A stretch of DNA of 64,000 bases from Nostoc sp. FACHB-280 (GTDB lineage: Bacteria > Cyanobacteriota > Cyanobacteriia > Cyanobacteriales > Nostocaceae): the NCBI RefSeq assembly GCF_014697615.1, contig NZ_JACJSD010000002.1, forward strand, positions 186,001-250,000, in the 5' to 3' direction. Made by a program: the position numbers and the translations under genes. This document shows, one piece after another, positions 25,739 to 35,288 of the stretch. Positions within the stretch are counted from its first letter, which is position 1, and each line of letters begins with the position of its first letter. The notes beneath the pieces were generated by a model. It was given only the letters and a program-made list of their open reading frames with translations. It was not told where the DNA came from and made no database searches.

Positions 25739-26908
25739 TTAGTAGCGAATACCAGCGTCTTTCATTCGCTCAATGGCTGCTTGCATTCGTTCTTCAGGGA
25801 TAGTTAAAGCAATGCGGAAAAAGCCTTCACCAGATGCACCGTAACCACTACCAGGAGCTACCATAATGCCGCATTTGTCAAGCAGTAAATTTACAAATTC
25901 CGCAGAAGTATAGCCAGCAGGTACAGGAACCCATACGTACAGGGTAGCTTTTGGCGGCTGAATCGGCCATCCTAAAGATTGCAATCCTTTAACGATGGTG
26001 TCGCGGCGATGTTGATAAACAGACATCAAAGTTTGCAGTTCAGCTTCTGAAGTATTGTAAGCTGCGATCGCAGCTGTTTGAATTGCCTTAAACACTCCCG
26101 AATCAACGTTGGTTTTAACTTGCCTTAAGCCTTGAATACCCAGCGCATTCCCCGCTACAAAACCAACCCGCCAGCCTGTCATATTGTAAGACTTCGACAA
26201 ACTGTGAAACTCAATGGCGATATCCTTCGCCCCAGGAACTTGCAACACACTCGGCGGTTTATAGCCGTTGTATGCCATCTCTGAGTAAGCATTGTCATGA
26301 CACAGCAAGATGTTGTACTGCTTACAAAAATCTACTAATTCTGCAAAAAACTCAAGTGTGGCGACTCCCCCAGTTGGGTTATTTGGGTAATTAATCCACA
26401 ACAGCTTGGCTTTTTGGGCGATTTCTTCGGGAATTGCGTTTAAATCTGGTAAAAACTGGTTTTCTGCCTTCAGTGGCATTGTGAATGGTTCGCCATCAGC
26501 AAAAATTGTGGAAGTGCGATACACCGGATACCCAGGATCGGGGATGAGTGTATAGTCTCCCGCCTCCACAAAGGCTAAAAAAGTATTATGGATTGCTTCT
26601 TTAGAACCGATAGATGCTACAACCTCTGTATCTGGGTTTAAATCAGTTACCCCAAACCGACGTTCCATCCATTTAGCAGCCGCTTGCCGAAATTCTTGTG
26701 TTCCTTCGTAGGGCGGATAGTTATGGGTGGCACTATTATCAATTGCTGCGTGCATTACCTGGAGAATATGTGCCGGAGTCGGTTTATCGGGGTCGCCTAT
26801 TGCCATATTAATGATATCAACTCCCTCGGCGACGAGTTTTGCTCGTTTACGGTTAATTTCAGCAAAGAGGTAGGGAGGAATTTTTTCTAGGCGTTTAGCG
26901 AACTGCAT
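25739..26908 (-). CDS. dapL: LL-diaminopimelate aminotransferase-like enzyme
   Basis: Fold-type I PLP aminotransferase, 389 residues. The PLP lysine is in SLSKSYNMTGWRVGF, and the conserved YPNNPTGG and AIGDPDKPTP segments are present. DapL makes LL-diaminopimelate directly from tetrahydrodipicolinate, the lysine and peptidoglycan route used in cyanobacteria. Some cyanobacteria have two related copies, so this could be the paralogue that acts on another amino acid. Single gene, ATG start. Confidence 0.8.
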   Translation of the reverse strand: MQFAKRLEKIPPYLFAEINRKRAKLVAEGVDIINMAIGDPDKPTPAHILQVMHAAIDNSATHNYPPYEGTQEFRQAAAKWMERRFGVTDLNPDTEVVASIGSKEAIHNTFLAFVEAGDYTLIPDPGYPVYRTSTIFADGEPFTMPLKAENQFLPDLNAIPEEIAQKAKLLWINYPNNPTGGVATLEFFAELVDFCKQYNILLCHDNAYSEMAYNGYKPPSVLQVPGAKDIAIEFHSLSKSYNMTGWRVGFVAGNALGIQGLRQVKTNVDSGVFKAIQTAAIAAYNTSEAELQTLMSVYQHRRDTIVKGLQSLGWPIQPPKATLYVWVPVPAGYTSAEFVNLLLDKCGIMVAPGSGYGASGEGFFRIALTIPEERMQAAIERMKDAGIRY

Positions 26909-27068
26909 GGCGACTTAATATTAATGCAAACATTAATGCTGACTAGCACAGTTTACGCCACCCCAGGTAACTAAACAGTAAATCTCACAGAAAATTTCCG
27001 AGGCTAGGGGTTAGAGATTGGAATTGCCATCACAAATGGCCAATGACTAAATAACAATTGACTAAAGA

Positions 27069-27272
27069 TTAATATCCCCAGCTAGGAACTAGCTTGATTC
27101 TGCCAGCATCCATTTCTGCCATTAATAATTCCAAAGCTTCGTAATCTACATCCGAAATATAACCATTTTGAGTTAATTCGGAGTTAATTTCATTTTCTAT
27201 CTCTGGAGTTAATTTTTTAATATCAAGAGCCTTTTCTACCAGTTGGCGAATAGCATACTTACTTGTTCTCAT
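27069..27272 (-). CDS. Small conserved cyanobacterial protein
   Basis: 67 residues, MRTSKYAIRQLVEKALDIKK start, acidic helical middle and the end LELLMAEMDAGRIKLVPSWG. I recall nearly identical short proteins in other filamentous cyanobacteria, none with an assigned function. No metal or catalytic motif. Isolated gene in an AT-rich stretch. Confidence 0.6.
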   Translation of the reverse strand: MRTSKYAIRQLVEKALDIKKLTPEIENEINSELTQNGYISDVDYEALELLMAEMDAGRIKLVPSWGY

Positions 27273-27731
27273 ATTTATTAACCCATTTTAGGTAATACTA
27301 AATTATCTGGGATGTAGCTAAGTAAAAATTGTGATCTAGATTTATGATTTTGGTGATTTAGATCACATTTATTTTGCTCATTGATTTGCTTCTAGCCCTA
27401 TCTTTTTTCTTCGTCAATGAGCGGATTTCATCTCATTTTCTCAGTCCAGATGAACTGGCTGAAGTATCGTTAAATTAGGCTTTTCCAGCAAATTTACCAA
27501 TCAGCAATTTATTTTGTGGCTGTCTATGTTGATTGTTTGAGAAGCAATATTAAAAAAAAGTATATATGAACACATTTTACCCTGTATTTATGACAATCTT
27601 TAAAGATATACCCTTCAGTGATAAAGATTCAGCAAAGAGATGTAAGACGTATGGTCGATGTTTAAAAAAAGAGATTATGTTCAAATAAATCTCAGGTTAA
27701 AGATTTAATAACTCTAATTTAGGATGTCAAT
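27273..27731. other. Gap of 459 bases
   Basis: AT-rich divergent promoter region between two small genes. It includes an imperfect 'TTGTGATCTAGATTTATGATTTTGGTGATTTAGATCACA' style dyad (about 27329-27368: GTGATCTAGAT and ATTTAGATCAC). No gene seen. Confidence 0.45.
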
Positions 27732-28064
27732 ATGCAAGCAGTGCTGGAATGCCCAAAAATTGCAGTGATTCGTCCACAGGGCAAACTTAATGCCGCCAAC
27801 GCGTTAGAACTTGAACGAGATTTAACCACAGCATTAACGGCTAATGATGTCTCAATCTTACTTGTGGATTTGGCAGCAGTAGAGTCACTAGATAGTGCCG
27901 GCTTAATGGCGTTGGTGTCTGCGTTGAAGTTGGCGCAAAACTTAGAACGGGGCTTAAGGTTATGCTCTGTGTCTCCAGCCCTGAAAATTATCTTTGAATT
28001 AACTCAACTTGATGAAGTATTTGAGTTTGCAGATAATGCTGAGTTGGTATCGGCCAAACTGTAA
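27732..28064 (+). CDS. STAS-domain anti-anti-sigma factor-like protein
   Basis: 110-residue STAS domain: hydrophobic strand SILLVDLAAVESLDSAGLMA with the phosphorylatable serine S55 in the LDSAGL motif, and the conserved EVFEFADNAE end. In RsbV/SpoIIAA relatives this serine is phosphorylated by an anti-sigma kinase. No partner kinase or phosphatase gene is adjacent, so it must act with one elsewhere. Confidence 0.9.
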   Translation: MQAVLECPKIAVIRPQGKLNAANALELERDLTTALTANDVSILLVDLAAVESLDSAGLMALVSALKLAQNLERGLRLCSVSPALKIIFELTQLDEVFEFADNAELVSAKL

Positions 28065-28160
28065 ATCTAGCATATAAGCAATCTTTGTAGCAAAGGTTTG
28101 TAAAGGATGTTTTCAGTTACAAAGATAAAACTATGCTGCTACCAAATCAGTGCTAAGGTT

Positions 28161-28170
28161 GGAGGTGATT
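28161..28170 (+). promoter_or_regulatory. Unusually strong Shine-Dalgarno-like site away from the start
   Basis: GGAGGTGATT is a near-perfect match to the anti-Shine-Dalgarno end of 16S rRNA but lies 37 bases upstream of the GTG start, too far for normal use. It may pair elsewhere or mark a lost start. Confidence 0.3.
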
Positions 28171-28206
28171 ATCTGTAAATCATAAAAGTAGCTAGAAGAT
28201 AGCACA

Positions 28207-30825
28207 GTGGCTGTTGCAGTTGAAAAATTAATTACACCGGATATTCTAAAACCCGCGCGTTACCTTGGTAACGAACGCCTAGCAGTACATAAGCCTTGGG
28301 AAACGGCAGTTGTCAGATGGGTATTAACTTACCCAGAAGTCTATGAAGTTGGTTCTTCCAACTTGGGGCATATCATTCTCTATAACATTTTGAATGCCCA
28401 ACCACGCCAATTATGCGATCGCGCTTACCTCCCTGGTACAGACTTAGCAGCAAAGTTAAGGGAAACAAACACCCCTTTGTTTGCTGTAGAGTCTAAGCGA
28501 TCGCTACCAGAATTTGACATTTTAGGTTTTAGTCTCAGTTACGAATTGGGTGCAACCAACATCTTAGAAATGTTGGATTTAGCAGGAATTCCCCTGACAT
28601 GGCAAGAACGAGCCACCGGGAATTATCCACTCATTTTTGCGGGTGGACAAACAGCAACCTCGAACCCTGAACCCTACGCCGACTTTTTTGACTTCTTCGC
28701 TTTAGGTGATGGCGAAGAACTCTTACCCGAAATCGGTATGGTTTTGGAAGAGGGTAAACAAGCCAAATTGAGTCGCCGCGATTTATTACTCGACTTGGCA
28801 CAGATACCAGGGGTATATGTCCCGCAGTTTTATGATATGGCAACTGATGGCTCAGTCCATCCCAACCGCCCCGATGTGCCAAAACGGATTATCAGAAGAG
28901 TTGCCACACCCATACCCGCCTACTCGATTGGCTTAGTTCCCTACGTCCAAACAGTACACGATCGCCTGACAATTGAAATTCGTCGTGGCTGCACCCGTGG
29001 CTGTCGCTTTTGTCAACCAGGAATGCTGACTCGTCCGGCGCGAGATGTGGAACCTGAAAAAGTTGTAGATGCCATTGAACAGGGAATGCGGGCGACTGGT
29101 TACAATGAATTTTCTTTACTATCTTTGAGTTGTTCCGATTATTTAGCCCTACCGGCGGTGGGGATGGAAATTAAAAATCGGTTAAAAAATGAAAACATTT
29201 CCCTGTCTTTACCAAGTCAGCGTGTAGATAGATTTGATGAGAACATTGCCAACATTCTCGGTGGTACACGCCAAGGTGGCTTAACCTTTGCACCAGAAGC
29301 CGGAACCCAAAGAATGCGGGATATTGTGAATAAAGGTTTGACCAATGAAGAATTATTAAGAGGTGTGAAAACAGCTTGGGAACAAGGCTGGGATAAAATC
29401 AAACTCTATTTTATGATTGGCTTGCCGGGTGAGACAGATGCAGATGTTTTAGGCATTGCTGAAACAGTCCGTTGGCTACAGCGAGAATGTCGGGGTCAAG
29501 GCAGAAGACCGCTTAACTTTAACCTGACAATTTCCAACTTTACGCCCAAACCGCATACACCATTTCAATGGCACTCCGTCGCCACTGCGGAATTTAAACG
29601 CAAACAAGACCTACTGCGACAAGAATTCCGCCGGATACGGGGAGTAAAGGTCAACTTCACCGATGTCCGCATTTCGGCAATGGAAGACTTTATCGGTAGA
29701 GGCGAGCGCACTTTGGGTCAAGTTGTCCGCCGCGCTTGGGAATTAGGTGCAGGTATGGATTCTTGGTATGACAATTTAGATAAAGCCTTCACCGCTTGGG
29801 GCAATGCGATCAAAGAGGCTGGTCTAGACTGGAAATACCGCCAAGTCGAAAACGGCGAATGGAACTTGTTTCATTCACAAGACAAAGATTCCCCCAACTC
29901 CCAACTCCCGACTCCCGACTCTCTCAATAACCCCCTTCCCTGGGATCATATTGATACCGGCATCGATAAAAAATGGTTGAAACAAGACTTGCAACGCGCC
30001 TTAGAAGCAGCAATTGTTCCCGATTGTTCCTTTGAAGGTTGTTCCCATTGCGGTGTCTGCGGCACAGACTTCGGTCATAATATTGTGATTGAACCGCCGC
30101 CAATACCTCAATTTGCAGGTGAGTTTGTTCCGAATACTACCAAAGTCCAAAGATTGCGTGTTTGGTTTGGGAAGCAAGGTGACATGGCTTTGCTAGGCAA
30201 TCTTGATTTGCTGCGTTTACTTGATCGAGTTGTGCGCCGCGCCAGTTTGCCAATTGCTTACACAGGTGGATTTCACCCAAACCCCCGAATTATGATTGCC
30301 AGTGCTTTACCTTTAGGTGCTACTAGCAGTGGCGAAATTGTTGATTTTGAGTTAACTACACCTGTAGACACGGAAACTTTTCAGGCAAAGTTAGCCGAGG
30401 AACTGCCCAGCGATATACCAATATATTGTGTAGCAGAGATAGATTTAAAATCTCCATCGGCAAACCAAGCCTTAGCCGCAGCCGAGTACTTGATTACGGT
30501 AGCAGTTGCGGGTGAAGCCACAGCTGCACAATGGCAAGCTTGGATTGATGCCCTCTTGGCCAGGGAAGAAATTAACCTAGAGCAAACCAATAAATCTGGT
30601 AAAACTCAAATAGTAAATCTGCGCGATCGCCTGTTTGAATTATCATTAGTAAAAATTAACAACAGTGCCGCCGAATCTACTGCTATTCTGCGTTCTCTAG
30701 GTAGTTGCCGCAATGATGGTGTTTCCTTGCGTCCTGAGCAAGTCCTATCTATGCTGGAAGTAGTTGCAAATCAAGAATTTCAACTTCTGCAAATTCACCG
30801 CAATCAGTTAATTTTGGGAGTATAA
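28207..30825 (+). CDS. Two-module radical SAM protein (TIGR03960 plus DUF2344/TIGR03936)
   Basis: 872 residues. An N-terminal B12-binding-like region (about 1-230) and a radical SAM domain with C-x3-C-x2-C in RRGCTRGCRFCQPG make up the first two thirds. A second Cys cluster (CSFEGCSHCGVCG) and a DUF2344 domain (about 655-870, TKVQRLRVWFGKQGDMALLG) form the last third. Start GTG, forced by an in-frame TAG six codons upstream. The linker between the modules contains four heptamer repeats in frame. The function of this fused family is not established. Confidence 0.88.
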   Translation: MAVAVEKLITPDILKPARYLGNERLAVHKPWETAVVRWVLTYPEVYEVGSSNLGHIILYNILNAQPRQLCDRAYLPGTDLAAKLRETNTPLFAVESKRSLPEFDILGFSLSYELGATNILEMLDLAGIPLTWQERATGNYPLIFAGGQTATSNPEPYADFFDFFALGDGEELLPEIGMVLEEGKQAKLSRRDLLLDLAQIPGVYVPQFYDMATDGSVHPNRPDVPKRIIRRVATPIPAYSIGLVPYVQTVHDRLTIEIRRGCTRGCRFCQPGMLTRPARDVEPEKVVDAIEQGMRATGYNEFSLLSLSCSDYLALPAVGMEIKNRLKNENISLSLPSQRVDRFDENIANILGGTRQGGLTFAPEAGTQRMRDIVNKGLTNEELLRGVKTAWEQGWDKIKLYFMIGLPGETDADVLGIAETVRWLQRECRGQGRRPLNFNLTISNFTPKPHTPFQWHSVATAEFKRKQDLLRQEFRRIRGVKVNFTDVRISAMEDFIGRGERTLGQVVRRAWELGAGMDSWYDNLDKAFTAWGNAIKEAGLDWKYRQVENGEWNLFHSQDKDSPNSQLPTPDSLNNPLPWDHIDTGIDKKWLKQDLQRALEAAIVPDCSFEGCSHCGVCGTDFGHNIVIEPPPIPQFAGEFVPNTTKVQRLRVWFGKQGDMALLGNLDLLRLLDRVVRRASLPIAYTGGFHPNPRIMIASALPLGATSSGEIVDFELTTPVDTETFQAKLAEELPSDIPIYCVAEIDLKSPSANQALAAAEYLITVAVAGEATAAQWQAWIDALLAREEINLEQTNKSGKTQIVNLRDRLFELSLVKINNSAAESTAILRSLGSCRNDGVSLRPEQVLSMLEVVANQEFQLLQIHRNQLILGV
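29893..29920 (+). repeat. In-frame STRR array inside a coding region
   Basis: CCCAACT, CCCAACT, CCCGACT, CCCGACT: four heptamers that encode NSQLPTPDS in the linker of the two-module radical SAM protein without breaking the frame. Confidence 0.95.
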
Positions 30826-31387
30826 TCCTTAGAGGGTAACTTGCTAGTAGTTACCCGGATGTAGCACATCGTGGGAATTGATTTTTAGCAAGGTTGCGTT
30901 AGAATGAGGTGAAGAGAAATTTTCTGGCGCTGCATTGAATTCACTAGTTCACTACCCCCTATACTCAGGGAGCAGAAGCAAAGATACTAGAGAGCAAGTT
31001 CTAGGATTTTATCCCAGACAAGCAACAAGCGGATTAAAAACAGCCTCTCTTGATAGCAACTTGGGTGAACTAGTAACTTAAAAGCAGGCTCCGTCGGCAA
31101 CTCTCACGCTATATTTTTTTAAACAACTGCTGAATGCCCAATCCCTAGGTGGTGCGGGTATCGCATCAAAAATCAACCACGGACGGTTGATTTATTTACT
31201 TAAACAATATGCAGCCGTTCTGGAATAAACAGGCGTGTCAACGCAATTACTCAGTCATTAACTCTTTAACTTTGAAGCTCGGCTTCACAAATTTTATTAT
31301 CAGCAGTACCTTTAGTAGCTGGCAGGGGCGAGGGATATGACCAACCGCCAGAACTACACCAGTGCTGCCAATTTTTGAGGAAATTGA
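30826..31387 (+). other. 562-base gap, structured RNase E leader
   Basis: Contains an inverted repeat with arms ACTAGTTCAC (30943-30952) and GTGAACTAGT (31065-31074) enclosing 112 bases, and a perfect 9-bp hairpin AAATCAACC/GGTTGATTT (31170-31178 and 31185-31193). RNase E genes are known to be autoregulated through their 5' leader in several bacteria, including Synechocystis. No gene seen. Confidence 0.6.
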
Positions 31388-33445
31388 ATGCCAAAACAAA
31401 TTATCATCGCAGAGCAGCATCAAATTGCTGCCGTATTTTCTGAAGATCAAATACAAGAACTGGTTGTAGCCACAGGCCATCACCAAATCGGTGATATCTA
31501 CTTAGGTGTAGTAGAAAACGTCTTACCCGGAATTGATGCAGCTTTTGTAAATATTGGTGATCCAGAGCGCAATGGCTTTATTCATGTCACGGACTTAGGC
31601 CCATTAAGGTTGAAGCGAACCGCCGCCGCCATTACAGAATTATTAGCACCGCAACAAAAAGTGCTGGTGCAAGTGATGAAAGAGCCAACCGGGACAAAAG
31701 GGCCGCGGCTCACTGGTAACATTACTTTGCCTGGACGCTACGTAGTACTGATGCCTTATGGTCGGGGCGTGAATTTATCCCGCCGGATTAAAAGTGAAAA
31801 TGAACGCAATCGCCTGCGGGCGTTAGCAATCTTAATCAAACCGGCGGGGATGGGTTTGTTGGTACGAACAGAAGCTGAAGGCAAACCCGAAGAAGCCATA
31901 ATGGAAGACTTGGAATTGCTGCAAAAACAATGGGAAGCAATTCAACAAGAAGCCCAATCAACCCGTGCGCCTGCCCTGTTGAATCGAGATGATGACTTTA
32001 TTCAACGGGTATTGCGGGATATGTATGGTGCAGATGTCAACCGAATTGTGGTTGATTCCAGCACTGGCTTGAAGCGGGTAAAACAGTATTTGCAGAACTG
32101 GAGTGGCGGACAAACACCCCAAGGATTGTTAATTGATCATCACCGCGATCGCTCACCCATATTAGAGTATTTCCGCATCAATGCCGCGATTCGAGAAGCC
32201 CTGAAACCCAGAGTCGATTTACCTTCTGGTGGTTACATTATTATTGAACCTACAGAAGCCCTCACCGTAATTGATGTTAACTCTGGTTCATTCACGCGAT
32301 CGGCAACAGCCAGAGAAACAGTATTGTGGACAAACTGCGAAGCCGCCACAGAAATTGCCCGTCAATTGCGACTGCGGAATATTGCTGGGGTGATTGTTGT
32401 TGACTTCATTGATATGGAATCACGGCGTGACCAATTACACGTCCTGGAACATTTCAACAAAGCCCTGAAAGCAGATAAAGCCCGTCCCCAAATTGCCCAA
32501 CTCACCGAACTTGGCTTAGTCGAACTGACTCGCAAGCGCCAAGGTCAAAACATTTACGAATTGTTTGGTGGTACTTGTCCAACCTGCGGTGGTTTAGGTC
32601 ACATTGTCCATCTCCCCGGCGAAACCGAAACTCGCTTACCCACACCAGCAGAATTACCAGAACGTTTTGTACCTCTACCACAAAGAGAACCTCGTTTACC
32701 TGTAGCGCGGATTTCTGAACCTAGAGAAAGCTTTGATAGCTTTGGTGATAGTTTTGATGGTGACAGTGACTTAAGTGCTTTAAATTTAGTTAATCATCCC
32801 AGCTATCACGAACTGGGCGATAACAATAAACGTGGCAACCGCACCCGTCGCCGCAGAATTGGGATTAATGGCGCAAACGGTAAAGATGAGTCACGCCTAG
32901 CACCTAATTCTCTCGGTTTTGATAGTGATACTGACCTAGACCTGGATAATGAAGTTGACTTAAGCCCAACACCAGATATCCCTGCACCCACATTAGGTAA
33001 ATCAGGTTGGACAGAAAGAGTCGAACGCAATAAAGTCATCAAAACAGAACCAGTCAAACCAGTGGTAGAACCACCGGAAATTAGAACTGTAGAAATGACT
33101 ATAGAAGAACAAGATGTTTTTGCATTGATGGGAATCTCCCCCTTAGTGAAATTGGATAGGGAAGTGAAAAATCCCAAATCAGTGATTATTAACATTGTTC
33201 AGCCAGGGCAAGGAACAAGCACATTATCACCACCGCCTGCCGAGGTGGCTATTCCTGAAACATTCACTCAACCCATTGCCCCACCACCTCTAGAACCAGA
33301 GGCAAAATCTTTACCCGAAGAACCAATAGAGTCAGAGGGATTTGCACCGACTCCTGAAGACACAGAAGGAAATCTGACTGCTACAGGTAGCCGCCGCCGT
33401 CGTCGTCGTTCCTCGGCTGTAGAATCTGGTTCTGAGGAAAGTTAA
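31388..33445 (+). CDS. rne: Ribonuclease E/G
   Basis: Endonuclease that starts mRNA decay and rRNA/tRNA processing. An N-terminal S1 domain (about 35-120), then the DNase I-like catalytic core with metal-binding aspartates in LTVIDVNSGSF and IVVDFIDME, and the Zn-link CPTCGGLGH (about 395-405). The C-terminal 270 residues are low-complexity and acidic. The tail ends with a block of six arginines (SRRRRRRSSA), the motif described in cyanobacteria as the polynucleotide phosphorylase binding site. rnhB follows by 8 bases. Confidence 0.96.
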   Translation: MPKQIIIAEQHQIAAVFSEDQIQELVVATGHHQIGDIYLGVVENVLPGIDAAFVNIGDPERNGFIHVTDLGPLRLKRTAAAITELLAPQQKVLVQVMKEPTGTKGPRLTGNITLPGRYVVLMPYGRGVNLSRRIKSENERNRLRALAILIKPAGMGLLVRTEAEGKPEEAIMEDLELLQKQWEAIQQEAQSTRAPALLNRDDDFIQRVLRDMYGADVNRIVVDSSTGLKRVKQYLQNWSGGQTPQGLLIDHHRDRSPILEYFRINAAIREALKPRVDLPSGGYIIIEPTEALTVIDVNSGSFTRSATARETVLWTNCEAATEIARQLRLRNIAGVIVVDFIDMESRRDQLHVLEHFNKALKADKARPQIAQLTELGLVELTRKRQGQNIYELFGGTCPTCGGLGHIVHLPGETETRLPTPAELPERFVPLPQREPRLPVARISEPRESFDSFGDSFDGDSDLSALNLVNHPSYHELGDNNKRGNRTRRRRIGINGANGKDESRLAPNSLGFDSDTDLDLDNEVDLSPTPDIPAPTLGKSGWTERVERNKVIKTEPVKPVVEPPEIRTVEMTIEEQDVFALMGISPLVKLDREVKNPKSVIINIVQPGQGTSTLSPPPAEVAIPETFTQPIAPPPLEPEAKSLPEEPIESEGFAPTPEDTEGNLTATGSRRRRRRSSAVESGSEES

Positions 33446-33453
33446 GATGCTTT

Positions 33454-34119
33454 ATGGTAGAGATTCAACAAACTGCTGTTAATTCCCTACCAAATTTAGG
33501 TGAACTGGAATGGCTGGAGTTTTCGTCCACTTTAGCGGGTATGTCTGGCTTAATTGCCGGCATCGATGAAGTTGGGCGTGGTGCTTTATTTGGCCCTGTA
33601 GTTGCAGCAGCCGTCATTCTCCCAGCAGATGCTTTCACGCAATTGATTGCAGCTGGAATTAAAGATAGTAAAAAGCTTTCCAGTTCTAAAAGGGCGAAAT
33701 TAGCCGCACAAATTTGTGCATTAGCAACAGACTGGAGAATCGGTTTTGCTGCAACTGCGGAGATTGATCAAATAAATATTTTGCAGGCGACACTGTTAGC
33801 CATGAAACGGGCTGTACTCAAATTGAAAGTACAGCCTGTAATTTGCTTGGTTGATGGCAATCAACCAATGAAAGATTTGCACATACCCCAACAAACAATA
33901 GTCAAAGGAGATGAGCGATCGCTTTCCATCGCAGCTGCTAGTATTGTTGCTAAAGTTTGGCGTGACGAGTTGATACTGCGTTTAGCCGCAAAGTATCCGC
34001 AGTACGATTTGGCAAAGAATAAAGGATACGGTAGCCCAAAACATTTACAGGCGTTGCGAGAATACGGCGCTTCATCTTTGCATCGTAAATCTTTCAGCCC
34101 TTGCCAAATTCAGCAGTAA
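33454..34119 (+). CDS. rnhB: Ribonuclease HII
   Basis: Removes RNA from DNA, including single ribonucleotides. The catalytic D38-E39 pair is in AGIDEVGRGALFGP, with the second aspartates in ICLVDGNQP and KVWRDE. It has an N-terminal extension of about 30 residues before the core. The start lies 8 bases after the rne stop, so rne-rnhB form an operon, as in other cyanobacteria. Confidence 0.94.
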   Translation: MVEIQQTAVNSLPNLGELEWLEFSSTLAGMSGLIAGIDEVGRGALFGPVVAAAVILPADAFTQLIAAGIKDSKKLSSSKRAKLAAQICALATDWRIGFAATAEIDQINILQATLLAMKRAVLKLKVQPVICLVDGNQPMKDLHIPQQTIVKGDERSLSIAAASIVAKVWRDELILRLAAKYPQYDLAKNKGYGSPKHLQALREYGASSLHRKSFSPCQIQQ

Positions 34120-34210
34120 TTTGCATAATTTAGTGTATTCATTGGTAGGTGCGATCGCGCTTTATAGTTTTACTTTTTTCCTAACAAAGATATTGTTGTT
34201 TTAAGCAATT

Positions 34211-35116
34211 ATGGGTACTCGCTATGTAAATCTCACACTATATGGTGTCACTCAAGATGAGTTAATTAATTATCTTGCTGATAGAGGTTATAACAGTTAC
34301 GTTTCTCCAACTGAGAATAACTTTACGACGATTTACGACAGTAGCTTTGAAACTTCTGGAAATATTAATAACAATGCTAATACTGAATCAATGTATCAAG
34401 CATACGCCAGAATGTTTCAACTTCATAATATGGATTCAGATCAGAATCTACAGTTGCTAAAATATGCTGTTACTCAGCCACACAATGAACTAGCTAAGGT
34501 TAAAAGTTTAGATAATCAAGCCAACAAATTTCTCAGGCAATACAGTGGAACAAAAGAAGGTATTCTAGTTTGTTGGGCTTCTCATCTTTCTCAAAAATTT
34601 TCTTGTTCAGCATTAGCTGTTTATGTAAGAGACGATTCGCAATTCTGGTATCATTTGTCTCGAAATGGCAAAATGATAGATGAATACACAACTTATGCAG
34701 GAGAAAATTGGCAACCAGGAAAAGCAATTTTCTCAGAACTAGGAACCAAGATAAAGGGTGGAGATGCAAAAAAGTTTTGTGTTGCTTTTAATCAAGAAAA
34801 TAAAATTGATGAAGTAGAAAGTATTTTACGTAAACCACAGGGTTTTGGTATCAATGACGAAATTTCTATTGAGTCGAAGTATGGGGATTTACTAAACCTA
34901 AACGCTTTTCCAGATGCAGTTACAAGACATCATACATTAACTCTAGCATTAGGAATAACGCCTTGGTGGGTTCTTCACATGAGTTATATAGCTATTACTC
35001 AAGGTGAAGCCAAAGATTACTTTGATGATTACGAAAAGATTTATGGTCTTTCCAGTGATCAGGCGATGGCATTATTAAAACAGGCTAAAGCTAACATCTT
35101 AGATGAGCAATGTTAG
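34211..35116 (+). CDS. Unknown protein, AT-rich gene
   Basis: 301 residues. No recognised catalytic motif. The C-terminal two thirds read like a pattern I associate with an unnamed bacterial family: a WYHLSRNGKMIDEYTTY strand pair, GGDAKKFCVAF, VESILRKP, then RHHTLTLALGI and a final YIAITQGEA. The first 100 residues are low in that pattern. The AT-rich codon use suggests a gene different in origin from its rRNA/protein neighbours. The next gene, same strand, is 172 bases on. Confidence 0.6.
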   Translation: MGTRYVNLTLYGVTQDELINYLADRGYNSYVSPTENNFTTIYDSSFETSGNINNNANTESMYQAYARMFQLHNMDSDQNLQLLKYAVTQPHNELAKVKSLDNQANKFLRQYSGTKEGILVCWASHLSQKFSCSALAVYVRDDSQFWYHLSRNGKMIDEYTTYAGENWQPGKAIFSELGTKIKGGDAKKFCVAFNQENKIDEVESILRKPQGFGINDEISIESKYGDLLNLNAFPDAVTRHHTLTLALGITPWWVLHMSYIAITQGEAKDYFDDYEKIYGLSSDQAMALLKQAKANILDEQC

Positions 35117-35288
35117 TGCAAGTTTAATAACTGTGCATACATTAAAGTTTTTTGTTTGTATGGACGATGGCTAAATTTACTTTCGTACTTATTCCTGTTT
35201 TGTCTTGTTATTAAAATAGTACATACTGTAATTTATAAAATTTTGTTGCTTCAACTGAATTTAACCTATTAAATATAGTAAAAAAGCT

